Origin: Kribbella antibiotica
Lineage (GTDB): Bacteria > Actinomycetota > Actinomycetes > Propionibacteriales > Kribbellaceae
Direction: 5' to 3'
Assembly: GCF_004349055.1 (NCBI RefSeq)
Contig: NZ_SMKX01000041.1
Coordinates: 1 to 56,538 of the forward strand
Length of the DNA stretch: 56,538 nucleotides
Part shown: piece after piece, positions 8,789 to 17,164 of the stretch
How the letters are laid out: every line of letters starts with the position of its first letter
Numbering within the stretch: the first letter of the stretch is position 1
Notes under the pieces: model-generated
Database searches by the model: none
The model's input: only the letters and a program-made list of their open reading frames with translations
What the model was told of the DNA's origin: nothing
Translations under genes and position numbers: made by a program

Positions 8789-10168
8789 ATGACCCTGTCG
8801 CTCGACTACGCCGCACTGTCCGACGTCGGACGGGTGCGCCGCAACAACGAGGACTCGGCGTATGCCGGTCCGCACCTGCTGCTGCTCGCCGACGGAATGG
8901 GTGGCGCGGCAGCCGGTGAGGTGGCCAGCGCTGCGGCGGTCCAGGTGATCCGGCGGCTCGACACGGCCACCATCGGTGGCGAGGACATGATCGAGGCGCT
9001 GGCCGGCGCCGTGCACCGCGCCAACGAGCGGCTGTCCGAGCTGGTCGAGGAGGACCCCGAGCGCGAAGGCATGGGCTCCACCGTGACCGCGCTGATGTTC
9101 GACGGCCAGCAGCTCGGCCTGGCCCACCTCGGCGACTCCCGTGCGTACCGGATGCGCGACGGCCTGCTCTACCAGTTGAGCCACGACCACACCTTTGTGC
9201 AGTCGCTGGTCGACGAGGGCCGGATCTCCCAGGAGGAGGCCTTCACGCATCCGCACCGCAACTTGATCCTGCGCGTGCTGGACGGCCGGCCGGACTCCGA
9301 TCCGGACCTGCAGATTCTTGATGTCCAGGCGGGCGACCGCCTGATGCTGTGCAGCGACGGCCTGCCGGACTACGTGGCCGCCGAGGTGATCGCCGCCTCG
9401 ATGGCTGACGGGACACCCGACTCGGTCGTCGTCGAGCTGATCACGCATGCACTCGAGGCGGGCTCCAACGACAACATCACCTGTGTTGTGGCCGATGTCG
9501 TCGAGACCGCGCCGGCGAGCGGGAGCACTCCGCAGCTGGTCGGTGCCGCGGCCGAGCTCGCCCAGGGCAGCACCGGGCGTGGTGAGGCAACCACGCTGGT
9601 GCCCGGTGGCAGCAACAGCGGTGGCAGTGGCGGCCGTGGCGGCGCACTCGACCCTGAGGAGCTGCGCTACGCGCCCCGCCCGCCGAAGCGGTTCCCGTGG
9701 GTCCGCCGGATCGCTGCGGTCGTGGTCATTCTCGGGCTGATCGGTGGAGCCGGCTGGCTCGGCTATCGCTGGACCCAGGACCAGTACTACGTCGGCACGG
9801 ACGGTGACTTCGTCGCGATCTACCAGGGTGTCGACGCGGGGATCCCCGGTCTGAGCCTGACGAAGGTGTTCGAGAAGCAGTCGCAATTGCAGGTGGACGA
9901 CCTTCCGACGTTCCGGCGCCAGCAAGTGGAGAACAACATCGAGGCTGACGACCTGGCCGGAGCCCGCGCGATCGTCGGCGAGCTGCAGAGCACCGCCGAC
10001 GAGTGCGCGAAGAAGCTCCTGCCGCCGACGCCGACACCCAAGCCGAGCACGACGCCGACGAAGCCCCCGGTCTCGAAGGCGCCGACCACCGCGCCGACGA
10101 AGGCCACGTCCGGTGTGCCAAGCACTCCGGCCGGCGCCAACCCGGACGACTGCGACGGCGTCAAATGA
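8789..10168 (+). CDS. pstP: PstP-type PP2C serine/threonine phosphatase
   Basis: A 459-residue membrane phosphatase. The PP2C domain (about residues 1-240) has the metal-binding motifs NNEDSAY, LLADGMGG, HLGDSRAY, LCSDGLPDYV and GSNDNITCVV. A basic juxtamembrane stretch leads to one membrane helix near residues 306-327, then an extracellular part ending in a Pro/Thr-rich tail (TPKPSTTPTKPP). It reverses PknB phosphorylation on PknB itself, the FHA proteins and the wall enzymes of this operon. The stop overlaps the next start (ATGA), indicating translational coupling. Confidence 0.95.
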   Translation: MTLSLDYAALSDVGRVRRNNEDSAYAGPHLLLLADGMGGAAAGEVASAAAVQVIRRLDTATIGGEDMIEALAGAVHRANERLSELVEEDPEREGMGSTVTALMFDGQQLGLAHLGDSRAYRMRDGLLYQLSHDHTFVQSLVDEGRISQEEAFTHPHRNLILRVLDGRPDSDPDLQILDVQAGDRLMLCSDGLPDYVAAEVIAASMADGTPDSVVVELITHALEAGSNDNITCVVADVVETAPASGSTPQLVGAAAELAQGSTGRGEATTLVPGGSNSGGSGGRGGALDPEELRYAPRPPKRFPWVRRIAAVVVILGLIGGAGWLGYRWTQDQYYVGTDGDFVAIYQGVDAGIPGLSLTKVFEKQSQLQVDDLPTFRRQQVENNIEADDLAGARAIVGELQSTADECAKKLLPPTPTPKPSTTPTKPPVSKAPTTAPTKATSGVPSTPAGANPDDCDGVK

Positions 10169-11550
10169 GCATTGCCTCCACTTCGGTCATCCAGATCATC
10201 CCGCGCACTCGGCGCGGGGTGGAGTTGTTCCTGCTCCTGATCGCGGTCGGTATCTCGGTCGGCGCCTACGTGAACATCGGCATCACCGCCCAGGGCGGTG
10301 TCCCGGCCAGTACCGGCCTGTACGCCGCTGGGATCGGCCTGCTCGCCTTGGTCGCCCACCTCGCGCTGCGCTTCCGGGCGCCGTACGCGGATCCGGTGAT
10401 CCTGCCGTGCGCCGTGCTGCTGAACGGCCTCGGCGTCGCGATGATCCACCGGCTCGACCTCGGACTGACCTCGGTCGGCAAGACCAAGGGCGTCCCGTTC
10501 GCACCGCAGCAGATCACCTGGACGGCGGTCGGCGTGGTGCTGTTCGTCGCGGTGATCATCATCATCCGCGACCACCGGCGGCTGCAGGCCTTCACGTACA
10601 CGCTCGGGCTGGTCGGTCTCGTCCTGCTCGTACTGCCGCTCGTGCCGGGTCTCGGCGTGAACATCCACGGCGCCTCGATCTGGATCCGGGTCGCGGGAAT
10701 GTCCTTCCAGCCCGGCGAGTTCGCCAAGGTCTGCCTGGTCATCTTCTTCGCCGGCTATCTGGTCGTGAAGCGCGACGTGCTGACGCTGGCCGGCCGCCGG
10801 TTCCTCGGTCTGGACCTGCCGCGGGCACGCGACCTCGGCCCGATCCTCGTCGCCTGGCTGGTCAGCCTCGGCGTCCTCGTCTTCGAGAGCGACCTCGGCT
10901 CCTCGCTGCTGTTCTTCGGCCTGTTCCTGTTCCTCCTGTACGTCGCCACCGAGCGGGCCGGCTGGTTGATCATCGGTGGCCTGCTGTTCGCCGGCGGCGC
11001 CTTCTTCGCCTTCCAGACCATCGGGCACGTGCACAAGCGGATCACCGACTGGCTGGACCCGCTGGCGATCGAGGGCGGCCAGATCGCCGGCGGCATGATG
11101 GGCCAGGCCTGGGGCGGCATCCTCGGCCGCGGCCTCGGCCAGGGCCAGCCGTACCGGACCCTGTTCTCGAACAGCGACATGATCATCTCCTCGATGGCCG
11201 AGGAGCTCGGGCTGACCGGGCTGATCGCGATCCTGCTCGTCTACACCCTGATCATCGAGCGCGGTCTACGGACGGCACTCGGCTGCCGCGACATCTTCGG
11301 CAAGCTGATCGCGACCGGTCTGGCGATGTCGTTCTCGCTGCAGGTCTTCGTGATCGTCGGCGGTGTCACCGGCCTGATCCCGCTGACCGGTCTGGCCACC
11401 CCGTTCATGACGCTGGGCGGTACGTCGCTGGTCGCCAACTGGGCGATCATCGCGCTGCTGCTCCGGATCAGCGACCAGGCCCGTAGGCCCCAAACTCCAG
11501 CCGCCCCAGTGTCCGACGAAACGATCGCGATGGCGGTGCAGAAGCAGTGA
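10165..11550 (+). CDS. RodA/FtsW-family SEDS peptidoglycan glycosyltransferase
   Basis: A 461-residue polytopic protein with about ten membrane helices and the SEDS-family motifs SFQPGEFAKVCLVIFFAGYL, DLGSSLLFFGLFL and SNSDMIISSMAEELGL. It polymerises lipid II with its cognate class B PBP, encoded by the next gene. The start at 10165 overlaps the pstP stop as ATGA; the frame extending further upstream lies inside pstP and is not likely to be translated. The pairing with PbpA marks it as the elongation-type enzyme (RodA in mycobacteria). Confidence 0.94.
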   Translation: MSIASTSVIQIIPRTRRGVELFLLLIAVGISVGAYVNIGITAQGGVPASTGLYAAGIGLLALVAHLALRFRAPYADPVILPCAVLLNGLGVAMIHRLDLGLTSVGKTKGVPFAPQQITWTAVGVVLFVAVIIIIRDHRRLQAFTYTLGLVGLVLLVLPLVPGLGVNIHGASIWIRVAGMSFQPGEFAKVCLVIFFAGYLVVKRDVLTLAGRRFLGLDLPRARDLGPILVAWLVSLGVLVFESDLGSSLLFFGLFLFLLYVATERAGWLIIGGLLFAGGAFFAFQTIGHVHKRITDWLDPLAIEGGQIAGGMMGQAWGGILGRGLGQGQPYRTLFSNSDMIISSMAEELGLTGLIAILLVYTLIIERGLRTALGCRDIFGKLIATGLAMSFSLQVFVIVGGVTGLIPLTGLATPFMTLGGTSLVANWAIIALLLRISDQARRPQTPAAPVSDETIAMAVQKQ

Positions 11551-12998
11551 ATGCGGCAATCCGAAAACTGGCAGTGGCGGCGATGGTGCTGATGCTCGCC
11601 CTGATGGCGAACTCGACGTACCTGCAGGCCTTCCGGTCCAACGAGCTGAACAGCCGCAACGACAACGCGCGGGTCCGCGACTCGCAGTTCTCGATCGACC
11701 GCGGCCCGATCCTGATCGGGAACATGCCGATCGCGTCCAGCAAGCCGGTCGACGACCGGTTCAAGTACCAGCGCACGTATTCCAACGGCCCGGTCTACGC
11801 CCCGGTCACCGGCTACTACTCCTACATCTTCGGCCGCGCCGGCATCGAGCTGAACCAGAACTCGGAGCTGAACGGTTCGGACCCGTCGCTGGCGTTCCGC
11901 CGGATCATCGACGTGATCAGCAACCGGCCGCAGCAGGGGGCCAGCGTCAGTCTGACGCTCAACGCGCCCGCCCAGCTGGCGGCGTACAAGGCGATGGGCA
12001 ACAAGAAGGGTGCGGTCGTCGCGATCGAGCCGAAGACCGGCAAGATCCTGGCGCTGGTGACCACGCCGTCGTACGACCCGAACCAGCTCGCCGGGCACGA
12101 CCTGGACAAGGTCGCGGCCGACTGGAAGAAGCTCGGCGCGGACCCGGACAAGCCGACGACGAACCGGGCCGTCCGCGAGACCTACCCGCCCGGCTCGACG
12201 TTCAAGCTCGTCACCGCCGCGGCCGCGCTCTCCAGCGGGAAGTACACGCCGGAGACCAAGACCAACTCGCCGGCCGAGCTGCCGTTGCCGCAGACCACCA
12301 CCCCGCTGGTCAACGAGAACCGGCAGAACTGCGGTGGCAGCAACACCGCGACGCTGACGATCGCGCTGCGCTACTCGTGCAACACCGCCTTCGGCAGCGT
12401 CGGCCTCGACATCGGCGCGGACGCACTGCGTGAGCAGGCCGCCAAGTTCGGCTTCGGCGAGCGTCAGCTGCCCGAGCTGTCCGGTGTCGCCAGCGCGTTC
12501 CCCGGTGACCCGAACCCGCCGCAGACCGCACAGTCCGCGATCGGCCAGTTCGACGTCCGCGCCACCCCGCTGCAGATGGCGATGGTGGCCGCCGGGATCG
12601 CGAACAAGGGCGAGGTGATGAAGCCCTACCTGGTCCAGAACGTGAAGACCGCGAACCTGAAGACGGTCTCCGAGACCAAGCCCGAGTCGCTGCACCAGGC
12701 CATTACCCCCGAGGTGGCCGCGCAGCTGACCGGCATGATGGTCGACGTCGTGAAGAACGGCACCGGCAAGAAGGGCCAGATCGACGGGATCGACGTCGCC
12801 GGCAAGACCGGTACGGCGCAGACCTCGCCGGAGCGCCCGCCGTTCGCGTGGTTCACGGCGTTCGCGCCGGCCAACGACCCGCAGATCGCGGTCGCGGTGA
12901 TGATCGAGTCGGCCAACGTCGCGCGCAACGACATCGCCGGTGGCGCGCTGGCAGCTCCGGTCTCGAAGGCCGTGATGGAGGCGGTGCTCAAACGATGA
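11547..12998 (+). CDS. pbpA: PbpA: class B penicillin-binding protein 2
   Basis: A 483-residue transpeptidase with an N-terminal signal-anchor (LAVAAMVLMLALMANSTYLQ), a dimerisation region and a transpeptidase domain. The active-site motifs are Ser217-Thr-Phe-Lys220 in PPGSTFK, Ser277-Cys-Asn279 and Lys420-Thr-Gly. It cross-links the glycan made by the upstream SEDS protein. The start is GTG at 11547, overlapping the previous TGA (GTGA), so the pair is coupled. The mycobacterial orthologue is regulated by PknB phosphorylation. Confidence 0.95.
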   Translation: MNAAIRKLAVAAMVLMLALMANSTYLQAFRSNELNSRNDNARVRDSQFSIDRGPILIGNMPIASSKPVDDRFKYQRTYSNGPVYAPVTGYYSYIFGRAGIELNQNSELNGSDPSLAFRRIIDVISNRPQQGASVSLTLNAPAQLAAYKAMGNKKGAVVAIEPKTGKILALVTTPSYDPNQLAGHDLDKVAADWKKLGADPDKPTTNRAVRETYPPGSTFKLVTAAAALSSGKYTPETKTNSPAELPLPQTTTPLVNENRQNCGGSNTATLTIALRYSCNTAFGSVGLDIGADALREQAAKFGFGERQLPELSGVASAFPGDPNPPQTAQSAIGQFDVRATPLQMAMVAAGIANKGEVMKPYLVQNVKTANLKTVSETKPESLHQAITPEVAAQLTGMMVDVVKNGTGKKGQIDGIDVAGKTGTAQTSPERPPFAWFTAFAPANDPQIAVAVMIESANVARNDIAGGALAAPVSKAVMEAVLKR

Positions 12999-13114
12999 GC
13001 ACCATACGGAATGATTCGCTCACAGAGCGTCTTTCCAACGGGGATCCACTGGTGGCGACAGCTACCGTGGGCAAATTGAACGTGTTCCGGACAGGTTGGA
13101 AGGCTGAGTCATGA
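12995..13114 (+). other. pbpA-pknB spacer: 39-codon coupled ORF or pknB leader
   Basis: A 39-residue frame (MSTIRNDSLTERLSNGDPLV...) starts with ATGA overlapping the pbpA stop and ends with ATGA overlapping the pknB start. It would restore full coupling along the operon. Against it, only 24 of 39 third positions are G or C, well below the neighbours, and I recognise no family. The segment also carries GGAAT (13008-13012) 15 bases before CGTC (13028-13031), which resembles an ECF-sigma promoter, and GGAAGG just before pknB. A regulatory leader is the more likely reading; the two are not exclusive. Confidence 0.35.
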
Positions 13115-14937
13115 CATCGCAGGCACGTCTCGTCGGCGGCCGGTACGAAGAACACGAACCGCTTGGCCGCGGCGGCATGGCCGAAGTGCGCCGGGGGATC
13201 GACAACCGGCTCGGCCGGGCGGTCGCGATCAAGCGGCTGCGGGTCGATCTGGCCAGTGACTCGACCTTCCAGGCCCGGTTCCGGCGGGAGGCTCAGTCGG
13301 CTGCCTCGCTGAACCACCCGACCATCGTGTCGGTCTACGACACCGGTGAAGAGCCGGACCCGAACGGCTCCGGCATCACCATCCCGTACATCGTGATGGA
13401 GCTCGTCACCGGCAAGACGCTGCGGGACCTGATCCGCGAGGGCCGCAAGATCATGCCTGAGCGCGCCCTGGAGATCACCTCCGGTGTGCTCGAGGCGCTC
13501 GACTACAGCCACCGGGCCGGGATCGTCCACCGTGACATCAAGCCCGGAAACGTGATGCTGACCCCGCAGGGCCAGGTCAAGGTGATGGACTTCGGGATCG
13601 CTCGCGCGGTCGCCGACACCACCTCGGACATGACCCAGACCGCGGCCGTGATCGGTACGGCGCAGTACTTGTCGCCCGAGCAGGCCCGCGGCGAGACCGT
13701 GGATGCCCGCTCCGACCTGTACTCCACCGGCTGTCTGCTCTACGAACTGCTCGTCGGCCGGCCGCCGTTCGTCGGTGAGTCGCCGGTGTCGGTCGCCTAC
13801 CAGCACGTCCGGGAACAGCCGCTGCCGCCGTCGTCGTTCGATCCGGACATCCCGCCGGAGGTCGACGCCGTCGTCCTCAAGGCGTTGGTGAAGAACCGCG
13901 ACGAGCGCTACCAGAGCGCGGTCGAGATGCGTCAGGACCTGCATCGCGTGCTCGCCGGTCAGCAGGTGACCGCGCCGATGCACGCCGTCGCCGAGACCCG
14001 GGCGATGGCGCCGACGACAGTGGCGCCCGCCGCGCCGACCCAGGCCTTCCGGCAGACCGGCAACGATCTGCTGCCGCCGGACAACGGTGACGACGAGGTC
14101 GACGACGCCCGGGCCCGCCGGAATCGTGGGTTGGCCTACTTCCTGCTCGGCCTGGCGATCGTCGCGATCGCCATCGGTGGTTACGCGCTGATCAACAACC
14201 AGAACAACAAGGACAAGGATCCGGGCGGCGGCAACACCTCGGCCCCGGTCGCGAACAAGGTTCAGGTCCCGGATGTCAGCGGGATGACCACCTCGCAGGC
14301 GACCGCCGAGCTGGCCAAGTACAAGCTGAAGTTCATCCAGGGCGCTTCGCAGCCGAGTTCGACCGTCGACAAGGGCAAGGCGATCTCATCGACCCCGACG
14401 GCCGGTTCGCAGGCCGAAGAGGGCTCGTCGGTCACCGTGCTGTTCTCCACCGGCCAGCAGGCGTTCGAAGTGCCGCAGGGGCTGATCGGGCTGCCCGAGG
14501 ACCAGGTCCGGTCGAAGCTCGAGAACGCGCAGGGCCAGTTCAAGGTCGCGAGCAAGAACATCGAGAAGGACTCCGAGGAGAAGGCCGGCACCGTGCTGGC
14601 GATCAGCCCGGACACGGGCCAGAAGTACGGCTCCGGGACGACGTTCACGCTGACCGTCTCCAGCGGCAAGGTCAACGTCGAGGTGCCGAACCTGCTCACC
14701 GTGACCGCTGACGACGCGATCGCGCAACTGAAGGCCAAGGGCTTCGTGCCCGGCCAGAAGTACGGCGAGGACCCGAATGCGGTCGACGGCACCGTGATCG
14801 CGCAGAGCGTCGAGGGTGGCAAGACCGCGCCGAAGGGCAGCACGATCACGATCACCATCAACCGGCTGCCCGAGGACGACCCGTCGGACCCGCCGTCGAG
14901 CACCCCGACGACGACGCCGATCATCCCCAACGGCTGA
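13111..14937 (+). CDS. pknB: PknB: PASTA-domain serine/threonine protein kinase
   Basis: A 608-residue membrane kinase. The kinase domain (about 10-275) has the glycine loop LGRGGMAEV, Lys41 in VAIKRLR, HRD at 140-142 (HRDIKPGN), DFG at 160-162 and a Thr-rich activation loop ending GTAQYLSPEQ. One membrane helix lies near 340-362. The extracellular part has three PASTA repeats (VQVPDVSGM, FEVPQGLIGL, VEVPNLLTV), which sense muropeptides or lipid II, then a Pro/Ser/Thr tail. It is the sensor of the operon and phosphorylates FhaA, wall enzymes and other targets. GGAAGG precedes the ATG. Confidence 0.97.
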   Translation: MTSQARLVGGRYEEHEPLGRGGMAEVRRGIDNRLGRAVAIKRLRVDLASDSTFQARFRREAQSAASLNHPTIVSVYDTGEEPDPNGSGITIPYIVMELVTGKTLRDLIREGRKIMPERALEITSGVLEALDYSHRAGIVHRDIKPGNVMLTPQGQVKVMDFGIARAVADTTSDMTQTAAVIGTAQYLSPEQARGETVDARSDLYSTGCLLYELLVGRPPFVGESPVSVAYQHVREQPLPPSSFDPDIPPEVDAVVLKALVKNRDERYQSAVEMRQDLHRVLAGQQVTAPMHAVAETRAMAPTTVAPAAPTQAFRQTGNDLLPPDNGDDEVDDARARRNRGLAYFLLGLAIVAIAIGGYALINNQNNKDKDPGGGNTSAPVANKVQVPDVSGMTTSQATAELAKYKLKFIQGASQPSSTVDKGKAISSTPTAGSQAEEGSSVTVLFSTGQQAFEVPQGLIGLPEDQVRSKLENAQGQFKVASKNIEKDSEEKAGTVLAISPDTGQKYGSGTTFTLTVSSGKVNVEVPNLLTVTADDAIAQLKAKGFVPGQKYGEDPNAVDGTVIAQSVEGGKTAPKGSTITITINRLPEDDPSDPPSSTPTTTPIIPNG

Positions 14938-14954
14938 TCGCCGGACCGAACGGC

Positions 14955-14991
14955 AAAGCCCCCGCGAGCCCTTGAGGTTCGCGGGGGCTTT
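14955..14991 (+). terminator. Strong intrinsic terminator after pknB (probably bidirectional)
   Basis: A 13-bp GC-rich stem (AAAGCCCCCGCGA pairing with TCGCGGGGGCTTT) with an 11-base loop, followed by TCGTTTG. It closes the fhaA-pknB operon. The flanking A and T runs let it also act on the minus strand for the trpG/pabA transcript ending at 15006. Confidence 0.9.
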
Positions 14992-15005
14992 CGTTTGTCG
15001 CGGGG

Positions 15006-15623
15006 TCAGCTGACGAGCGGGGCCATCCCGGCCGAGCGCTCGACGGCGCCGGGGTCGCCGCACATCTCGAGCCAGTTGGCGAGCATCCGGTGGCCTCCCT
15101 CGGTGAGCACCGACTCGGGGTGGAACTGGACGCCCTCGACCTGCAGGTCGCGGTGGCGGGCGGCCATGATCACGCCGGCCTCGGTCCGGGCGGTCACCTG
15201 CAGCTCGGCCGGGACGCTGTCCTGGGCGATGGCCAGCGAGTGATAACGGGTCGCGGTGAACGGCGACGGCAGGCCGCTCAGGACACCTGCGCCCTCGTGG
15301 AACACCTGGCTGGTCTTGCCGTGCAGCAGCTCATCGGCGCGGCCGACAACTGCGCCGTACGCGACGCCGATCGCCTGCAGACCCAGGCAGACGCCGAAGA
15401 TCGGCACCTGACCGCCGGCTTCCTTGACGATGTCCACACAGGCGCCCGCCTCTTCCGGGGTCCCGGGACCGGGGGAGAGCAGAACACCGTCGTACGCCGT
15501 GACCTGGTCAGGGGTGACCTCGTCGTTGCGCAGCACGATGGTCTCGGCCTGCAACTGCTGGAGGTACTGCACCAGGTTGTAGACGAAGGAGTCGTAGTTG
15601 TCGACGACAAGGATCCGCGGCAT
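15006..15623 (-). CDS. Class I glutamine amidotransferase, TrpG/PabA type
   Basis: A 205-residue amidotransferase subunit of anthranilate or aminodeoxychorismate synthase, releasing ammonia from glutamine for the chorismate partner. Visible motifs are MPRILVVDNYDSFVYNLVQY, SPGPGTP, the nucleophile Cys in VPIFGVCLGLQAIG, and the His-Glu pair in VQFHPES. No component I gene is nearby, as for the orthologue beside pknB in mycobacteria, so it may serve both pathways. Start chosen as ATG at 15623; another ATG at 15632 is possible and neither has a clear Shine-Dalgarno. Confidence 0.92.
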   Translation of the reverse strand: MPRILVVDNYDSFVYNLVQYLQQLQAETIVLRNDEVTPDQVTAYDGVLLSPGPGTPEEAGACVDIVKEAGGQVPIFGVCLGLQAIGVAYGAVVGRADELLHGKTSQVFHEGAGVLSGLPSPFTATRYHSLAIAQDSVPAELQVTARTEAGVIMAARHRDLQVEGVQFHPESVLTEGGHRMLANWLEMCGDPGAVERSAGMAPLVS

Positions 15624-15650
15624 GCGGCCCATTCTGACAGGCAACCGCTG

Positions 15651-16424
15651 TCAGCGCCCGCCGGTGGCTGTCGGACTGACTGTCGGCGTCCGCTCGAACC
15701 CCGGCGCGGCCGCGCTCTGCAGGTCCAGCGTGCCTTCGTAGGCCGGCATCAGGATCGACGATTCGTTCGTCACGTCGTACCCCAGCTGGAACCGCACCAC
15801 GTAGTCCTGCAGGTTCTCGATGTACTTCGAGTCGTCCAGCGCCTTCTGCAGCTTCCGCTTGTCACCGATCGCCGTGATCTTGTACGGCGGCAGGTACGGA
15901 ACGCCGTGCAGGACGACCGAGTTGCCGACGCACTTGATCCCGGTCGTCGAGATGACCCGGTGGTTCTGGATCGTCAGCGCCTCGGCACCGCCGGCCCAGA
16001 GCGCGTTCACCACGGCCTGGATGTCCTGCTGGTGGATGACCAGCCAGTCGGCGTCGACATCGGGATTGTCCCGTACGACGTCCTTCGGCGCGTCCTTGAG
16101 TGTCACCGTCAGCCCGGGCCCGGTCACCGGTGTGGTGCCGACCGCGTCGGACAGGCTCTTGAGCCGCGCGGCCACCTTCGGATCGATCGAACCCTGCTGC
16201 TCCTGCAGCTGCTCGATCTCCTGGGTGAGCGTGGCGTGCTGGCGGACCAGGGCAGCGCTCCGGCGGCTCTGCTCCTCCACCAACCCGGCCAGCGTCGTGT
16301 TCCGGCTGGGGCGCAGATCGGTGCCGCGGGCGCTGGTGGCACTGGTCGCGAACAGCAGACCGGCGCACAGCAGCGCCAGTGGCACGCCTGCGCGCCATAG
16401 TGAAATCCGCTTCAACCTACGCAC
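15651..16424 (-). CDS. DUF881 domain membrane-anchored protein
   Basis: A 257-residue protein with an N-terminal signal-anchor (LWRAGVPLALLCAGLLFATS), a short coiled coil (VRQHATLTQEIEQLQEQQ) and a C-terminal extracytoplasmic DUF881 domain (TLKDAP, WLVIHQQDIQAVVNALWAGG, ISTTGIKCVGN). It lies 27 bases upstream of the trpG/pabA start and is probably cotranscribed. GAGGTG precedes the GTG start. The family is conserved in this origin-proximal position in actinobacteria; its molecular role is not established. Confidence 0.9.
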   Translation of the reverse strand: MRRLKRISLWRAGVPLALLCAGLLFATSATSARGTDLRPSRNTTLAGLVEEQSRRSAALVRQHATLTQEIEQLQEQQGSIDPKVAARLKSLSDAVGTTPVTGPGLTVTLKDAPKDVVRDNPDVDADWLVIHQQDIQAVVNALWAGGAEALTIQNHRVISTTGIKCVGNSVVLHGVPYLPPYKITAIGDKRKLQKALDDSKYIENLQDYVVRFQLGYDVTNESSILMPAYEGTLDLQSAAAPGFERTPTVSPTATGGR

Positions 16425-16536
16425 CAGTCACCTCAAGATCGCTCTCTGCACTACGCTAACCCGGGACCGGACCCGACAGGTCCTGCCTCCTGGCCATTAA
16501 GAGGTCAGCTTATGCGTCCTTACAAGGAGTTCAGCC

Positions 16537-16797
16537 GTGCCCGAGTCGAGCAGTCGTAACAAGAAGAAGACCGAGAAGGTCAAGGCCGAGAAGACGCCGA
16601 AGGCGCCGCGCACGCAGAGCCGGGTCTGGGTGGCCCCGCTGATGCTGGCCTCCTGGCTGCTCGGGCTCGCCTGGCTGGTCGTCTTCTATGTCGCCGGCCA
16701 GGACATCCCGCTGATGAAGGACCTCGGCAACTGGAACCTGCTGGTCGGCATGGGCCTGATCGCGCTGGGCTTCGTCGTCTCCACGCAGTGGGTCTGA
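16537..16797 (+). CDS. crgA: CrgA cell-division protein
   Basis: An 86-residue protein with a highly basic cytoplasmic N-terminus ([16 protein letters not shown]) and two membrane helices ([20 protein letters not shown] and [15 protein letters not shown]) ending STQWV, the normal CrgA size and layout. CrgA binds FtsZ, FtsI and FtsQ and delays or organises septum formation in actinobacteria. AAGGAG lies 9 bases before the GTG. It diverges from the DUF881 gene. Confidence 0.95.
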   Translation: MPESSSRNKKKTEKVKAEKTPKAPRTQSRVWVAPLMLASWLLGLAWLVVFYVAGQDIPLMKDLGNWNLLVGMGLIALGFVVSTQWV

Positions 16798-16864
16798 CCT
16801 TCCCCTTCTTCGGGCAGCACAGTTTGCTCCACTGGCACGACTGAGGCGCTCCGCCGCGCCTCTT

Positions 16865-16900
16865 GGCCGACGTTCCCGGGTCACCGGGTGAACGTCGGCC
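16865..16900 (+). terminator. Hairpin terminator downstream of crgA
   Basis: A perfect 11-bp inverted repeat (GGCCGACGTTC and GAACGTCGGCC) encloses a second small CCGG/CCGG stem and is followed by ACTTTGCGTT. The T run is weak, but the stem is strong and well placed 68 bases after the crgA stop. It isolates crgA from the DnaA-box region beyond. Confidence 0.65.
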
Positions 16901-16938
16901 ACTTTGCGTTGTCCGGGGTCCGGCGCTGAGAGCAGAAG

Positions 16939-17101
16939 TTATCCACACCACTTTCCCCAGCTGTGCACACCGATTCGGCGGGGTTATCCCCAGATGAGAC
17001 CTTACTTATCCACGGTTTCCACCGAAAACTGCCCAAAATCTGTGGATAACTCAGGTTTCAACAGGCTGGTTTCCACACCGTTCACCTGCGGGTCATCCAC
17101 A
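16939..17101. promoter_or_regulatory. DnaA-box cluster 1
   Basis: Within 163 bp there are two perfect DnaA boxes, TTATCCACA at 16939-16947 and its complement TGTGGATAA at 17041-17049. Three one-mismatch sites accompany them: TTATCCCCA 16984-16992, TTATCCACG 17006-17014 and TCATCCACA 17093-17101. Weaker TTTCCACA-like sites lie between. The stretch is AT-richer than its surroundings and has no gene. DnaA binding is the obvious reading. It could titrate or regenerate DnaA, regulate the next promoter, or be part of an initiation region; the true oriC should lie near dnaA-dnaN, which are not in the window. Confidence 0.7.
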
Positions 17102-17108
17102 CTCTGAT

Positions 17109-17156
17109 CTATACGTACAGATATAAGTAGACGTGGAGTTCGTTCTCTACGTATAG
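17109..17156 (+). promoter_or_regulatory. Palindromic operator and leaderless promoter of the EXLDI operon
   Basis: A perfect 9-bp inverted repeat CTATACGTA (17109-17117) and TACGTATAG (17148-17156) spans the promoter. TAGACG (17128-17133) and TATAGT (17152-17157) form -35 and -10 boxes with an 18-bp spacer, so the right arm covers the -10 box. The expected transcription start is 17164-17165, exactly the ATG of MPNKTIYV, and no Shine-Dalgarno is present, so the mRNA is probably leaderless. Autorepression by the ribbon-helix-helix-like gene product is the simplest model (inference). Confidence 0.6.
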
Positions 17157-17164
17157 TTATGCGC

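Noticed and set aside
8462..9925. 487-codon minus-strand ORF across fhaB and pstP
   Set aside because: Antisense to conserved operon genes and compositionally like other GC-driven frames.
10003..10164. N-terminal extension of the RodA/FtsW frame
   Set aside because: Lies within pstP and translates to acidic low-complexity sequence; the ATGA overlap at 10165 is the natural start.
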